NCBI GenBank assembly: GCA_964343355.1
Contig: CAYFJC010000004.1
Coordinates: 1-45,846 of the forward strand
DNA: 45,846 bases
Source: MED-G78 sp964343355
GTDB lineage: Bacteria; Pseudomonadota; Gammaproteobacteria; Magnimaribacterales; D2472
Reading direction: 5' to 3'
The notes beneath the pieces are model-generated. The model saw nothing but the letters and a program-made list of their open reading frames with translations. It was not told the origin of the DNA and ran no database searches. The stretch's first letter is position 1, and each line of letters starts with the position of its first letter. Both the position numbers and the translations under genes were made by a program. Below are positions 16,627 to 24,649 of this stretch, piece by piece.

Positions 16627-17843
16627 AGCATTTACTCTTATTATCATTACTATTTTCATTAGGAATCGTTCATTCAGCACCTAGTAATAATGAAACTACA
16701 ATTTCAGGCTGGGTATATTACGATTTTTTAAGTATTGAAGACAAGCTCGAACAAGGAAGATATGCCGAAGTTGAGGCTGATTACTTAGATTTATTGGATA
16801 ATTCATGGTCATCTAGATCTTTTGATCACGCTGTAATCTTAAAAAAATATGGTTTTTTCTTAGTTTCTCAAGACAGAGTACCTGAAGGTTTAAAACATCT
16901 TCAATGGAGCTTAAGAAAAAAAGCGTTAGAAGATAGAGATGCGCACAATGTTCAATATGTTGTTGCACAAATAAGCGCAAGTTTAGGTAAATATGAAGAG
17001 GCTTTAGACTATCTTTTAGATTGGTACGAGGTTGGCAAGAACAGGCGTTATGATCTCACTCCAAAAGGGATAGCGTTAATTGGAATTTGTTATGCTCAAT
17101 TGGAAGACTACAGGCCTGCTATTAAATATATAAGCATTGCTACAGAACAATCATATGTTTTTATAAAGCCATGGTACGAATTAAAGTTTGCCTTACATTA
17201 TAGGCTTGATGAATTTCTACTAGCTCTAGAAACCTCTCAGGATTTAGTTCGTCACGCTCCAAAAGAAAAAAAATATCTTGAGCAAATGGGAGCCATGTAT
17301 AACCAGCTTAAGTTTGAAATAGAATCTTTATCATCATTAGAGTTTGGTTATACTCAGGACTTACTCAAAACCGAAAAAGATTATTTATTGCTAGCTAACT
17401 TTTATATGTATAAAGCAGTCCCTAATGATGCGGTTAAGGTTCTTCAGGCTGGATTTAAGCGTAAGAAGATAAAAACGAATGCTAAAAATTTAGAAACTAT
17501 GTCTAATGCTTACTTAGCATCAAGAGAGCATATAAAAGCAGCAAATAAGCTTCAAGAAGCTACCAAGCTTTCTGATGATCCAGAATTGTCTTATAGACTT
17601 GGGCAGATTGAGTTAAATTTAAGTCGATGGGATAAAGCTATTGATTCATTTAGACTAGCTCAAAAGAAAGGTTGGGATAAAGAGAAGGGAAAAATAGAAT
17701 ATTTTATAGGGATCTCATTTATTGAATTAGAAGACTTTAATAATGCAGTTAAATATTTATCAATATCTAGCGAGCTTGGTCAAGAAGGTCTGGTTGAACC
17801 ATGGCTTCAATATATAGATTATCTTCAAAATACAGCAAGCTAA
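16623..17843 (+). CDS. Exported TPR-repeat protein of TonB2-type system
   Basis: 406 aa. Signal peptide (about 1-19, ending VHSA), then predicted tetratricopeptide-like helical pairs through the rest of the protein (for example about 95-125, 150-180, 315-345 and 355-390). TPR proteins routinely close DUF3450-ttpC-exbB-exbD-tonB operons and are thought to be periplasmic partners. ATGA overlap with tonB. No terminator is seen after it; an 84-nt gap with an operator follows. Confidence 0.85.
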   Translation: MKHLLLLSLLFSLGIVHSAPSNNETTISGWVYYDFLSIEDKLEQGRYAEVEADYLDLLDNSWSSRSFDHAVILKKYGFFLVSQDRVPEGLKHLQWSLRKKALEDRDAHNVQYVVAQISASLGKYEEALDYLLDWYEVGKNRRYDLTPKGIALIGICYAQLEDYRPAIKYISIATEQSYVFIKPWYELKFALHYRLDEFLLALETSQDLVRHAPKEKKYLEQMGAMYNQLKFEIESLSSLEFGYTQDLLKTEKDYLLLANFYMYKAVPNDAVKVLQAGFKRKKIKTNAKNLETMSNAYLASREHIKAANKLQEATKLSDDPELSYRLGQIELNLSRWDKAIDSFRLAQKKGWDKEKGKIEYFIGISFIELEDFNNAVKYLSISSELGQEGLVEPWLQYIDYLQNTAS

Positions 17844-17885
17844 TAGCATTTTCTGCTTCACATTAATTCCATAATATCTAACTTT

Positions 17886-17907
17886 TATGTAAAGTGAACT
17901 TTACATA
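17886..17907 (+). promoter_or_regulatory. Palindromic operator before the MacAB-type operon
   Basis: TATGTAAAG at 17886-17894, spacer TGAA, CTTTACATA at 17899-17907 (the T and A of the spacer also pair). It has the same arms and nearly the same spacer as the site before the S9 peptidase, and ends 20 nt before the ATG at 17928. A TAAAAT at 17911-17916 could be the -10 box, so a bound protein would cover the promoter. Confidence 0.75.
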
Positions 17908-17927
17908 GTGTAAAATGTCTAAAAATT

Positions 17928-18608
17928 ATGAGTATGATTAAAACGATAGAATTAAGAAGATCTTTTGAAATGGGAACACAGTCTGTGGAAGCCTTAAAAG
18001 GCATTGATTTAGAGGTTCAAGCTGGAGAATTTATAGCAATCATGGGACCTTCTGGTTCAGGTAAAACAACTTTAATGAATATTATAGGTTGTCTTGATAC
18101 TCCAACTAGCGGTACATATTTATTAAATAATCAAGAGGTCAGTACTTTATTGGATGATGATCTTGCAAGAATTCGTAATAAAGAAATAGGATTTGTTTTT
18201 CAGTCGTTTCATCTACTAGCAAGAAGTTCAGCTCTTGATAATGTAATGCTGCCTTTAAAGTATGCAGGTGAAAAGAAAAATAGAGCTATAGAGAGAGCTA
18301 CACAAGCTTTAAAGGATGTGGGTTTAGAAGATAGGATGGATCATAGCCCGTCTGAGTTATCAGGCGGTCAGCAACAAAGAGTTGCTATAGCCCGAGCTTT
18401 AGTCAACTCTCCAAGTATCCTATTTGCTGATGAGCCAACAGGTAATCTAGATTCTAAGACTGGTGAGGATGTAATGAATCTTTTTAAGAAACTTCACCAA
18501 GATGGACAGACCATTATAATTATTACTCACGAGGAGGATGTCGCAATCCAAGCCGAGCGAGTCATAACTATCAAAGATGGTTTAATTGAAACAGATAAAT
18601 TAGTATAG
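17928..18608 (+). CDS. ABC transporter ATPase, MacB/LolD type
   Basis: 226 aa, typical of stand-alone MacB/LolD/FtsE ATPases. Walker A GPSGSGKT at 40-47, Q-loop in FVFQSFHLL, signature LSGGQQQRVAIARAL, Walker B/D-loop LFADEPTGNLD, and H-loop ITHEED. Powers the permease encoded two genes downstream. Start could be 17928 or 17934 (MIKTIELRR). No Shine-Dalgarno is visible, and the operator lies just upstream. Confidence 0.93.
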   Translation: MSMIKTIELRRSFEMGTQSVEALKGIDLEVQAGEFIAIMGPSGSGKTTLMNIIGCLDTPTSGTYLLNNQEVSTLLDDDLARIRNKEIGFVFQSFHLLARSSALDNVMLPLKYAGEKKNRAIERATQALKDVGLEDRMDHSPSELSGGQQQRVAIARALVNSPSILFADEPTGNLDSKTGEDVMNLFKKLHQDGQTIIIITHEEDVAIQAERVITIKDGLIETDKLV

Positions 18609-18615
18609 GATTAAT

Positions 18616-19809
18616 ATGAAAAATATTTACACAGTATTATTAGCATCAATTTTTTTGGTATCCTGCGGTGGCTCTGATGAGTCAAAAGAGGATGGATTTA
18701 AATATTATTCAAAAGAAGAAGCTACAAATAAAGATCTTGAGCTTTCTATAGAAGCATCTGGTGAGATAGAAGCTATATCAACTATTGAAATTAAATCTAA
18801 AGCTTCTGGAGAAGTCCTATTTTTAGGAGCTGAGGTTGGTGATTATATTAAAAAGGGTGATGTGCTAGCTAGAATTGATCAAAGAACACCAAATAATATA
18901 TTAGCTCAAGCTCAAGCTGACTTAGAGCTATCAAAAGTTAGATTAGGTAATGCTCAATCACAACTTATAAGGGGTGAGGCGCTTCATGAAGAGGGCAGTA
19001 TTTCTGATAAAGCTTTTGAAGATATTCAAGAAACCTATGCTTCGGCTAAATCTTCAGTTATAAGAACAGAAGTAAATCTTGAGAATGCAAATATCTCTCT
19101 AGATGACACTATTGTCAGATCACCAACAGAAGGAACTATAATCAAGAGGAGCGTTGAGGTTGGTCAAGTTATATCATCACCAAGTGTTGCCGTGGGCGGT
19201 GGAACTGTCCTTATGAAAATGGCAGACCTAGGTAGTGTTAGAGTTAGAGCTTTAGTTGATGAAATAGATGTTGGTAAAGTTAGAGTAGGTCAAGAAGTTT
19301 CTATTAAAGTCTCTGCCTACAGAGATAAACAATTTTTTGGAAAAGTTTCTAAGATAGAACCATTAGCTAAAGTCGAGCAAAATGTAACAACATTTCCGAT
19401 TCTTATCGATATAGACAATAAAGATAATTTATTGTTACTAGGCATGAATACAGATGTCATCATTCAAATTTTAGATGAGAGTGTTTCTATAAGTATTCCA
19501 ACTGGATCATTGCGCACAAGGAAGGATATTAAATCAGCTGCTGCTATGTTAGAAATGCCTGAACAAATAGTTATTGATTTTCTTAAAAATAAAGTTAAAG
19601 GCGAGAGTTTCAATAAGTTTATAGTAATTAAAGAATCAAATACCGGTCCTGAGCTTGCATGGGTTCAAATAGGAAAATCAGATTTAAGTAATGTTGAGGT
19701 TATAAGTGGACTTATTGATGGAGATAAAGTGTTTGTTTTACCAAGCCAAAGCCTTGTTGATTATCAAGAAAAATTCAGAAAGAGAGTCTCATCCACATTT
19801 GGTAATTAA
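18616..19809 (+). CDS. MacA-like periplasmic adaptor lipoprotein
   Basis: 397 aa. Lipobox LVSC with Cys17 as lipidation site. HlyD/RND-adaptor fold: a beta-barrel/lipoyl half-motif around IEIKSKASGEVLFLGAEVGDYIKKGDVLARID, a coiled-coil hairpin (about 95-165), the second lipoyl half (TIVRSPTEGTIIKRSVEVGQVI), and a barrel plus membrane-proximal domain. Links the inner-membrane MacB-like pump to an outer-membrane channel, which is not encoded here. AGGA at 18607-18610 lies 5 nt before the ATG. Confidence 0.92.
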   Translation: MKNIYTVLLASIFLVSCGGSDESKEDGFKYYSKEEATNKDLELSIEASGEIEAISTIEIKSKASGEVLFLGAEVGDYIKKGDVLARIDQRTPNNILAQAQADLELSKVRLGNAQSQLIRGEALHEEGSISDKAFEDIQETYASAKSSVIRTEVNLENANISLDDTIVRSPTEGTIIKRSVEVGQVISSPSVAVGGGTVLMKMADLGSVRVRALVDEIDVGKVRVGQEVSIKVSAYRDKQFFGKVSKIEPLAKVEQNVTTFPILIDIDNKDNLLLLGMNTDVIIQILDESVSISIPTGSLRTRKDIKSAAAMLEMPEQIVIDFLKNKVKGESFNKFIVIKESNTGPELAWVQIGKSDLSNVEVISGLIDGDKVFVLPSQSLVDYQEKFRKRVSSTFGN

Positions 19810-19811
19810 TA

Positions 19812-21020
19812 ATGTTATTTCTTGAATCTCTTTATTCAGCTATTAGTGCTATTAGAGCCAATGCTACGAGATCGTTTCTAACTTCACTGGCTATCATTAT
19901 TGGTACAGCTTCAGTTATTGCCATGATAGCAATTGGAGAAGGGGCACAGAGTGCTCTAAATGATGAAATCGATGATTTAGGTGGTAGAGTTTTATCGGTA
20001 TATGCAAGTCAACGCAAAAGGGGTGGTGTAACTTATGGAAGTAACCCACTCACTATCAAGGATGCTGAAGCTCTTCAAAATGATAAAAAAATAGATTGGA
20101 AAATTTCACCTAGCATTGAAGGCAGTCGCCAGATCAAATTTGGCAGTAATAATATGAGTGCAGGTATCAGCGGCCATTGGACAAATTTCTTCGATATACA
20201 GGGTTACAAGATTACCTCAGGTAGAAATTTTAGTGATAATGAGAATCTTGCTAGAAAAAGAGTTGCTGTTATAGGCTCCAAAATTCCTCAAGAATTAAAA
20301 ACATCAAGCAGACAAATGCTAAATAAAGACTTGCTCATAGGAGGGGTTCCTTACAAAGTAATAGGAATTCTAGAAAGCGAGGGCTCAAGTGGTTGGAGAT
20401 CCCCCGATGACAATATTTACGTTCCATTAATGACCGCAAGCGATAGGCTTTATGGTAGAAAAAATGTAAATTCTATCGGAGTAAGTATTTCTAACGAGCA
20501 GAATATAGAGCAAGCAATGGTTGCTATTGAACAGGTTTTAAGAAGACAGCACGATATTGGTCCTGGTGTTGATAATGATTTTAGAATTAATGATTGGAGT
20601 CAATACTCAGACCTACAAAGAGAGGCTACAGCCATCTTTACAATTTTAATTACAGGCATAGCTGGAATAAGCTTGCTCGTAGGTGGAATTGGAGTAATGA
20701 ATATTATGCTTGTTTCAGTCACAGAGCGAACAAGGGAAATAGGACTAAGAAAGGCATTAGGTGCAACCCATAAAGCTATTATGATGCAATTTATTGTTGA
20801 GGCAATGTTACTTTGCTTACTTGGAGGTATTGTTGGCGTTATCTTAGGGTCTGGAATGTTCTATTTATTTGCATTATCCCAAGAGTGGACTTTTTATATT
20901 CCGCTATGGGCTATTATAGGGTCTATAACTTTTTCTGCAGCAGTTGGATTATTTTTTGGAATTTGGCCTGCAAGAAGAGCTGCCAAGCTTGATCCAGCAC
21001 TGTCATTAAGATACGAATAA
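19812..21020 (+). CDS. MacB-like ABC transporter permease
   Basis: 402 aa. Topology of a MacB/FtsX permease: TM1 (about 21-42), a large periplasmic MacB_PCD domain (about 45-265), then three membrane segments (about 275-300, 325-350, 360-385). The FtsX motif VGGIGVMNIMLVSVTERTREIGLRKALGA is present in recognisable pieces. With the ATPase and adaptor it forms a MacAB-type exporter of peptides, macrolides, siderophores or lipoproteins. Ends 1 nt before the glycosyltransferase gene. Confidence 0.92.
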   Translation: MLFLESLYSAISAIRANATRSFLTSLAIIIGTASVIAMIAIGEGAQSALNDEIDDLGGRVLSVYASQRKRGGVTYGSNPLTIKDAEALQNDKKIDWKISPSIEGSRQIKFGSNNMSAGISGHWTNFFDIQGYKITSGRNFSDNENLARKRVAVIGSKIPQELKTSSRQMLNKDLLIGGVPYKVIGILESEGSSGWRSPDDNIYVPLMTASDRLYGRKNVNSIGVSISNEQNIEQAMVAIEQVLRRQHDIGPGVDNDFRINDWSQYSDLQREATAIFTILITGIAGISLLVGGIGVMNIMLVSVTERTREIGLRKALGATHKAIMMQFIVEAMLLCLLGGIVGVILGSGMFYLFALSQEWTFYIPLWAIIGSITFSAAVGLFFGIWPARRAAKLDPALSLRYE

Positions 21021-21021
21021 A

Positions 21022-22116
21022 ATGAAAATCCTACAGATACTGCCTGAGTTAAATATTGGTGGTGTTGAACGTGGTGTTTGCGATCTTTCTAAGGCCCTAG
21101 TTGAAAAAGGCCATGATTCATACGTAATTTCCAATGGAGGTAAGCTAGAGTCTTCTCTGATAGCCTCAGGTGGTAAGCATATTGGTATGCCTATTCATAT
21201 AAAACGACTAAAAACACTTAAATTAGCTGAAGATTTATATAAAGTTATTGCAGATATAAATCCTGATATTGTTCACGTGCGTTCAAGAATGCCTGCATGG
21301 GTCACATATCATGCTCTAAAAAGATTTAAAATAAACAAACCTATACATGTCTCAACTTTTCATGGTCTCTATAGCTTTCCAATTTATAGTAAAGTTATGG
21401 CAAGAGTAGATCATGTTATTAGCATCTCTAAAACAGTTGAAGACTATATAAAGAGCACCTATAAAGTTTCTGATAATGACATAACTGTTATACCCAGAGG
21501 TTGTGACTTGGTTGAATTCAATCAGGAGCCATTAAGTCAATCATGGAAAGATTTATGGTTTGAGGAATTCCCGCAAACTTTAAATAAAAAAATATTAATG
21601 CTTCCTGCTCGAATAACAAAATGGAAAGGTGTTGATGATTTTATTGATTTAATTAACCTTATTAACGATGAGGGTATTCATGGAATAGTTGTAGGGCCAG
21701 TTTCAAAGAGCAAGCAAAAATATTTCAACAAACTTCAATCTAAAGTTGCTAATTTAAATCTTGAGTCAAAGATTACTTTTTGTGGATCAAGATCAGACAT
21801 TGTTAATGTTTATAAATTATCAGATATAGTCTACAACTTATCAAAAACACCAGAACCGTTTGGAAGAACAACTATTGAGGCAGCAAGTGTAGGCACCAAG
21901 ATAATGGGCTGGAATCATGGTGGCACTAAGGAAATTCTTAACGAGTTATTCCCTCAAGGCCTTGTTGAGCTTGGAGATAAGGAAGCCCTTAAAAATAAAA
22001 CAATTGAATTATTATCTCAAGAGGAAATGAAACCCAAAGCAAATTCGTTTACTTCTGAAAGGATGATTGATAGCACTTTGGAGGTTTACAGATCGCTATT
22101 AAAGCAGTCTTCATAA
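21022..22116 (+). CDS. GT4-family glycosyltransferase (GT-B fold)
   Basis: 364 aa. N-terminal domain begins LQILPELNIGGVERGVCDLSKAL, the usual GT4 acceptor-side start. The C-terminal domain has a nucleotide-sugar site with ARITKWKGVDDFI and the family EX7E motif in PEPFGRTTIEA. Probably adds a sugar during lipopolysaccharide core or similar envelope glycan assembly, judging by the two neighbours. The last 31 nt overlap the convergent second glycosyltransferase. Confidence 0.88.
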   Translation: MKILQILPELNIGGVERGVCDLSKALVEKGHDSYVISNGGKLESSLIASGGKHIGMPIHIKRLKTLKLAEDLYKVIADINPDIVHVRSRMPAWVTYHALKRFKINKPIHVSTFHGLYSFPIYSKVMARVDHVISISKTVEDYIKSTYKVSDNDITVIPRGCDLVEFNQEPLSQSWKDLWFEEFPQTLNKKILMLPARITKWKGVDDFIDLINLINDEGIHGIVVGPVSKSKQKYFNKLQSKVANLNLESKITFCGSRSDIVNVYKLSDIVYNLSKTPEPFGRTTIEAASVGTKIMGWNHGGTKEILNELFPQGLVELGDKEALKNKTIELLSQEEMKPKANSFTSERMIDSTLEVYRSLLKQSS

Positions 22117-23060
22117 ACTTCCATTACCTTGTTAGTCTGTTTTTCCATTGAAAACTCATCTCTAACAAATTTAAAAATAGCTGATTGATTTAGTTGATCT
22201 ATATTATTAACGTAAGTTTCAAGCAGCAACTTCAGTGACTCAAGGTTATCTGGTTCTGCTAAAAGTTCTTTTGGAAAAATAATATTCATATGACCAACAT
22301 CTGTAGATAAAACTGGCAGATTATTTGCTAAAGCTTCAAGTGCCACCCTGGGACCGCCTTCGCTTCTTGAGGATATAATTAGTAAGCTTGATTTAGAGTA
22401 GAGCTTATTTAATTCTTCTTGATCTACCCAGTCAATAATTGTTATAAATTGAGCAAGCTCTAACTTATTAATTAGCTGATTTAAAGACTCCTTTTCTTTT
22501 CCCGAGCCCACTATAAGAAGAGGGGTGTTGATGCTAGACCAGGATTTAATCAATAAATCAAAACCTTTAACTTTTTCAAGTCTTCCAACAGCAATAGCAT
22601 GAGTTGCACTTTGTTTTTCATGTGATGATGATTGATACCAGTTATAAATAACTGAGCTAGATTTAGTTATTCCCTCAAGAGCCCTTTGACTGCCGCCTAT
22701 TACATAATCAGCATTATTGAAGTTCTTCACATTACTTTTTATTCCATGCACTGTTGCAACAAAATTAAAGTTCATGAAATACCTCACTAAGCTGAGAACA
22801 AAAGCTGGCTTAGATCCATGAGCATGAACAATATCAAATTTATTTAATTGAAGCGCTTTATATATCTTATAAGCCCCAATTAAAGATCTTCTATTAACAT
22901 TTTTAATATTTATAACATTAAAATTTTTATAGTTAGGTGCAATCTCAGCATTACAAAGAATAGTTACCTCATGATCATTTGCTTGAGTTGACGCAAGCTC
23001 AGCAACATGCTGCTCAATACCAGCAAAGCTAGTACTTGAGAGATAATGGCATATTTTCAT
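22086..23060 (-). CDS. GT4-family glycosyltransferase
   Basis: 324 aa, somewhat short. N-terminal SSTSFAGIEQHVAELA, IVHAHGSKPAFV and a C-terminal donor domain with AVGRLEKVKGFDLLI and the acidic motif SEGGPRVALEALANNLPVLSTDVG, typical of GT4. It overlaps the ELM1-family gene upstream by 4 nt, so the two are co-translated on the minus strand. Probable envelope polysaccharide role. Confidence 0.87.
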   Translation of the reverse strand: MKICHYLSSTSFAGIEQHVAELASTQANDHEVTILCNAEIAPNYKNFNVINIKNVNRRSLIGAYKIYKALQLNKFDIVHAHGSKPAFVLSLVRYFMNFNFVATVHGIKSNVKNFNNADYVIGGSQRALEGITKSSSVIYNWYQSSSHEKQSATHAIAVGRLEKVKGFDLLIKSWSSINTPLLIVGSGKEKESLNQLINKLELAQFITIIDWVDQEELNKLYSKSSLLIISSRSEGGPRVALEALANNLPVLSTDVGHMNIIFPKELLAEPDNLESLKLLLETYVNNIDQLNQSAIFKFVRDEFSMEKQTNKVMEVYEDCFNSDL

Positions 23061-23989
23061 GATTTAATTAATTGAGATATTTGATATGCAACTTTTTCTA
23101 CTTCTGCATATGTTTGATGTTGATCAATAGGATTTTTTAATGAGTAAGTCTGGAGACCTCCAGCTAAAAACAAACTTTCCATGTAACCAAGATCTCTGGA
23201 TGCAATTAAATCAGACATGAGTCTAGTAATTTTATTTTCTTTTATTGGATTTAGGTGCAACAGGTAGGTTGACCCTTGTGAAGAAAGAGATTCAAACACT
23301 AGGTTCACACTATCAGGCGTGACGATTTTCATACTAGCGATGCCCATAGTGTCACTTAAACTTGGCAAGGACTTATTATCTATATCTATAAAATCAATAG
23401 AATGACTAGCTAGTGCATTCAGTTTACTCGTTAGTACTTCAGGAGTCCTTCTGGAATTATAGATGTACCATTTATTTTTTTTATGCAGGTTAATTATGAA
23501 TTGAATTTGCTTATATATTTCTCCATTCGAAAACTCATAATGATTATTGCTACCACCAATAGCAATAAGACCAACATTACTATCAGGGGCTATATCTATA
23601 ACTTTAGCTAAAGAGCCCTTAAATGTATAAGTATTAGTCTCTATCACTTTGTCATAATCATGCTCTGGAGCACATATTAGATCAAACCAATTTTTTGCAA
23701 AACTTGGTTTAAGAATCGCTATCGACCTAGTCTTGCTGCTGCCATATTTAATTTTATCAGCCAAGATTTTAAGATAAACACTATGGCCGGCTCCTATTAG
23801 GATATCTGGATTCTCAGTGCTGCTCTTAAAAAAATATGCGGTAAAAAGATTTAATATATCCTTAAAGAAAGATTTCTTGCAGCTTATCTCTTTAGTAGTT
23901 ATATCAAATTCTTTCTTTAATTCATCAATAACTACAGAAACCTGCTTTGTGTGACCAGTTTTATTATCTTTGTACCACCAAATTTTCAT
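23057..23989 (-). CDS. ELM1-family (DUF1022) glycosyltransferase-like protein
   Basis: 310 aa. Matches the bacterial ELM1/DUF1022 family by an N-terminal DxKTGHTKQ-type start (KDNKTGHTKQVSVVIDEL), PDILIGAGH, a region like HDYDKV and VGLIAIGG. The plant member acts in mitochondrial fission, but bacterial members have a GT-B-like fold, lie among lipopolysaccharide genes and have no firm biochemical role. First gene of the minus-strand pair. Confidence 0.82.
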   Translation of the reverse strand: MKIWWYKDNKTGHTKQVSVVIDELKKEFDITTKEISCKKSFFKDILNLFTAYFFKSSTENPDILIGAGHSVYLKILADKIKYGSSKTRSIAILKPSFAKNWFDLICAPEHDYDKVIETNTYTFKGSLAKVIDIAPDSNVGLIAIGGSNNHYEFSNGEIYKQIQFIINLHKKNKWYIYNSRRTPEVLTSKLNALASHSIDFIDIDNKSLPSLSDTMGIASMKIVTPDSVNLVFESLSSQGSTYLLHLNPIKENKITRLMSDLIASRDLGYMESLFLAGGLQTYSLKNPIDQHQTYAEVEKVAYQISQLIKS

Positions 23990-24337
23990 ATAATTTTTAA
24001 AAGTGTTCCCAATAGCTTAAAATGTTTTTTTAATAAAGCATTGCTCTGGTAAGTATAAAACAATTTATCTTGTCATTTGTAATCCAGATTAATAAGAAAT
24101 ATTAAATAATGATTAGAAAATTATCTATAGATTTGATTTCCCAGTACGGTGATGATGCTGGCACCATTGCTATGATGAAAGCAGCTGAATATGCTTCAAT
24201 GCTAGATAATGAGAACTGGATGCTATGGGAGAAGGTTATAGTTATGATCGAAGAACTTAATAATGCGAGATCTCTCGATAGCTAGAAATCTATGATAAAT
24301 CAACTCAATCATACTTACTTCAACTTATAATAATTCT
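23990..24337. other. Intergenic region holding one very small gene
   Basis: This 348-nt stretch between the divergent ELM1 and bolA genes is mostly non-coding except for a 58-codon gene at 24109-24285. A perfect TATAAT at 24326-24331 lies 6 nt before the bolA ATG. I see no RNA gene or terminator. Confidence 0.5.
24109..24285 (+). CDS. Small DUF6961-like protein
   Basis: 58 aa: it starts MIRKLSIDLISQYGDDAGTI, runs through AEYASMLDNENWMLWEKVIVMIEEL and ends RSLDS. The pattern (short helix, QYGDDA, a second helix, a small-residue turn, then W..I...I..L) looks like the DUF6961 family, widespread tiny proteins of unknown function common in alphaproteobacteria. The assignment is by pattern memory only. 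Support for coding: ATG start, amphipathic helices, sensible composition, and position in an otherwise empty divergent gap. Weak ribosome-binding site. Confidence 0.6.
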   Translation: MIRKLSIDLISQYGDDAGTIAMMKAAEYASMLDNENWMLWEKVIVMIEELNNARSLDS

Positions 24338-24643
24338 ATGTCATCAAATATAGTTGAATCAGAAATTATAAAAATTTTAGATAGCTCATTTAACCCCTTA
24401 CATCTCGAAGTCACTAATGAGAGCAATATGCATAATGTTCCTGAGGGATCTGAAAGTCATTTTAAATTACTTATTGTTTCAGATGCATTCTCTCAATTAT
24501 CAGCAGTAAAGCGTCATCAAGCGGTTTACAGGGCGCTATCTGGTGTTATGGAGTTAATCCATGCGCTTTCTATGCATCTATATGACTTAAAAGAGTATGA
24601 GTCTAATCCAAAAGCAGTTGATAGCCCGGATTGCGTTAATTAA
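24338..24643 (+). CDS. bolA: BolA-family protein
   Basis: 101 aa. BolA fold signature: ESHFKLLIVSDAFSQLSAVKRHQAVYRAL, with the conserved C-terminal-region histidine (RHQ). BolA proteins pair with monothiol glutaredoxins in iron-sulfur handling and affect cell shape. No Shine-Dalgarno. The -10-like TATAAT at 24326-24331 predicts transcription starting on or next to the A of the ATG. 6 nt before the MMPL gene. Confidence 0.92.
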   Translation: MSSNIVESEIIKILDSSFNPLHLEVTNESNMHNVPEGSESHFKLLIVSDAFSQLSAVKRHQAVYRALSGVMELIHALSMHLYDLKEYESNPKAVDSPDCVN

Positions 24644-24649
24644 CAACCT

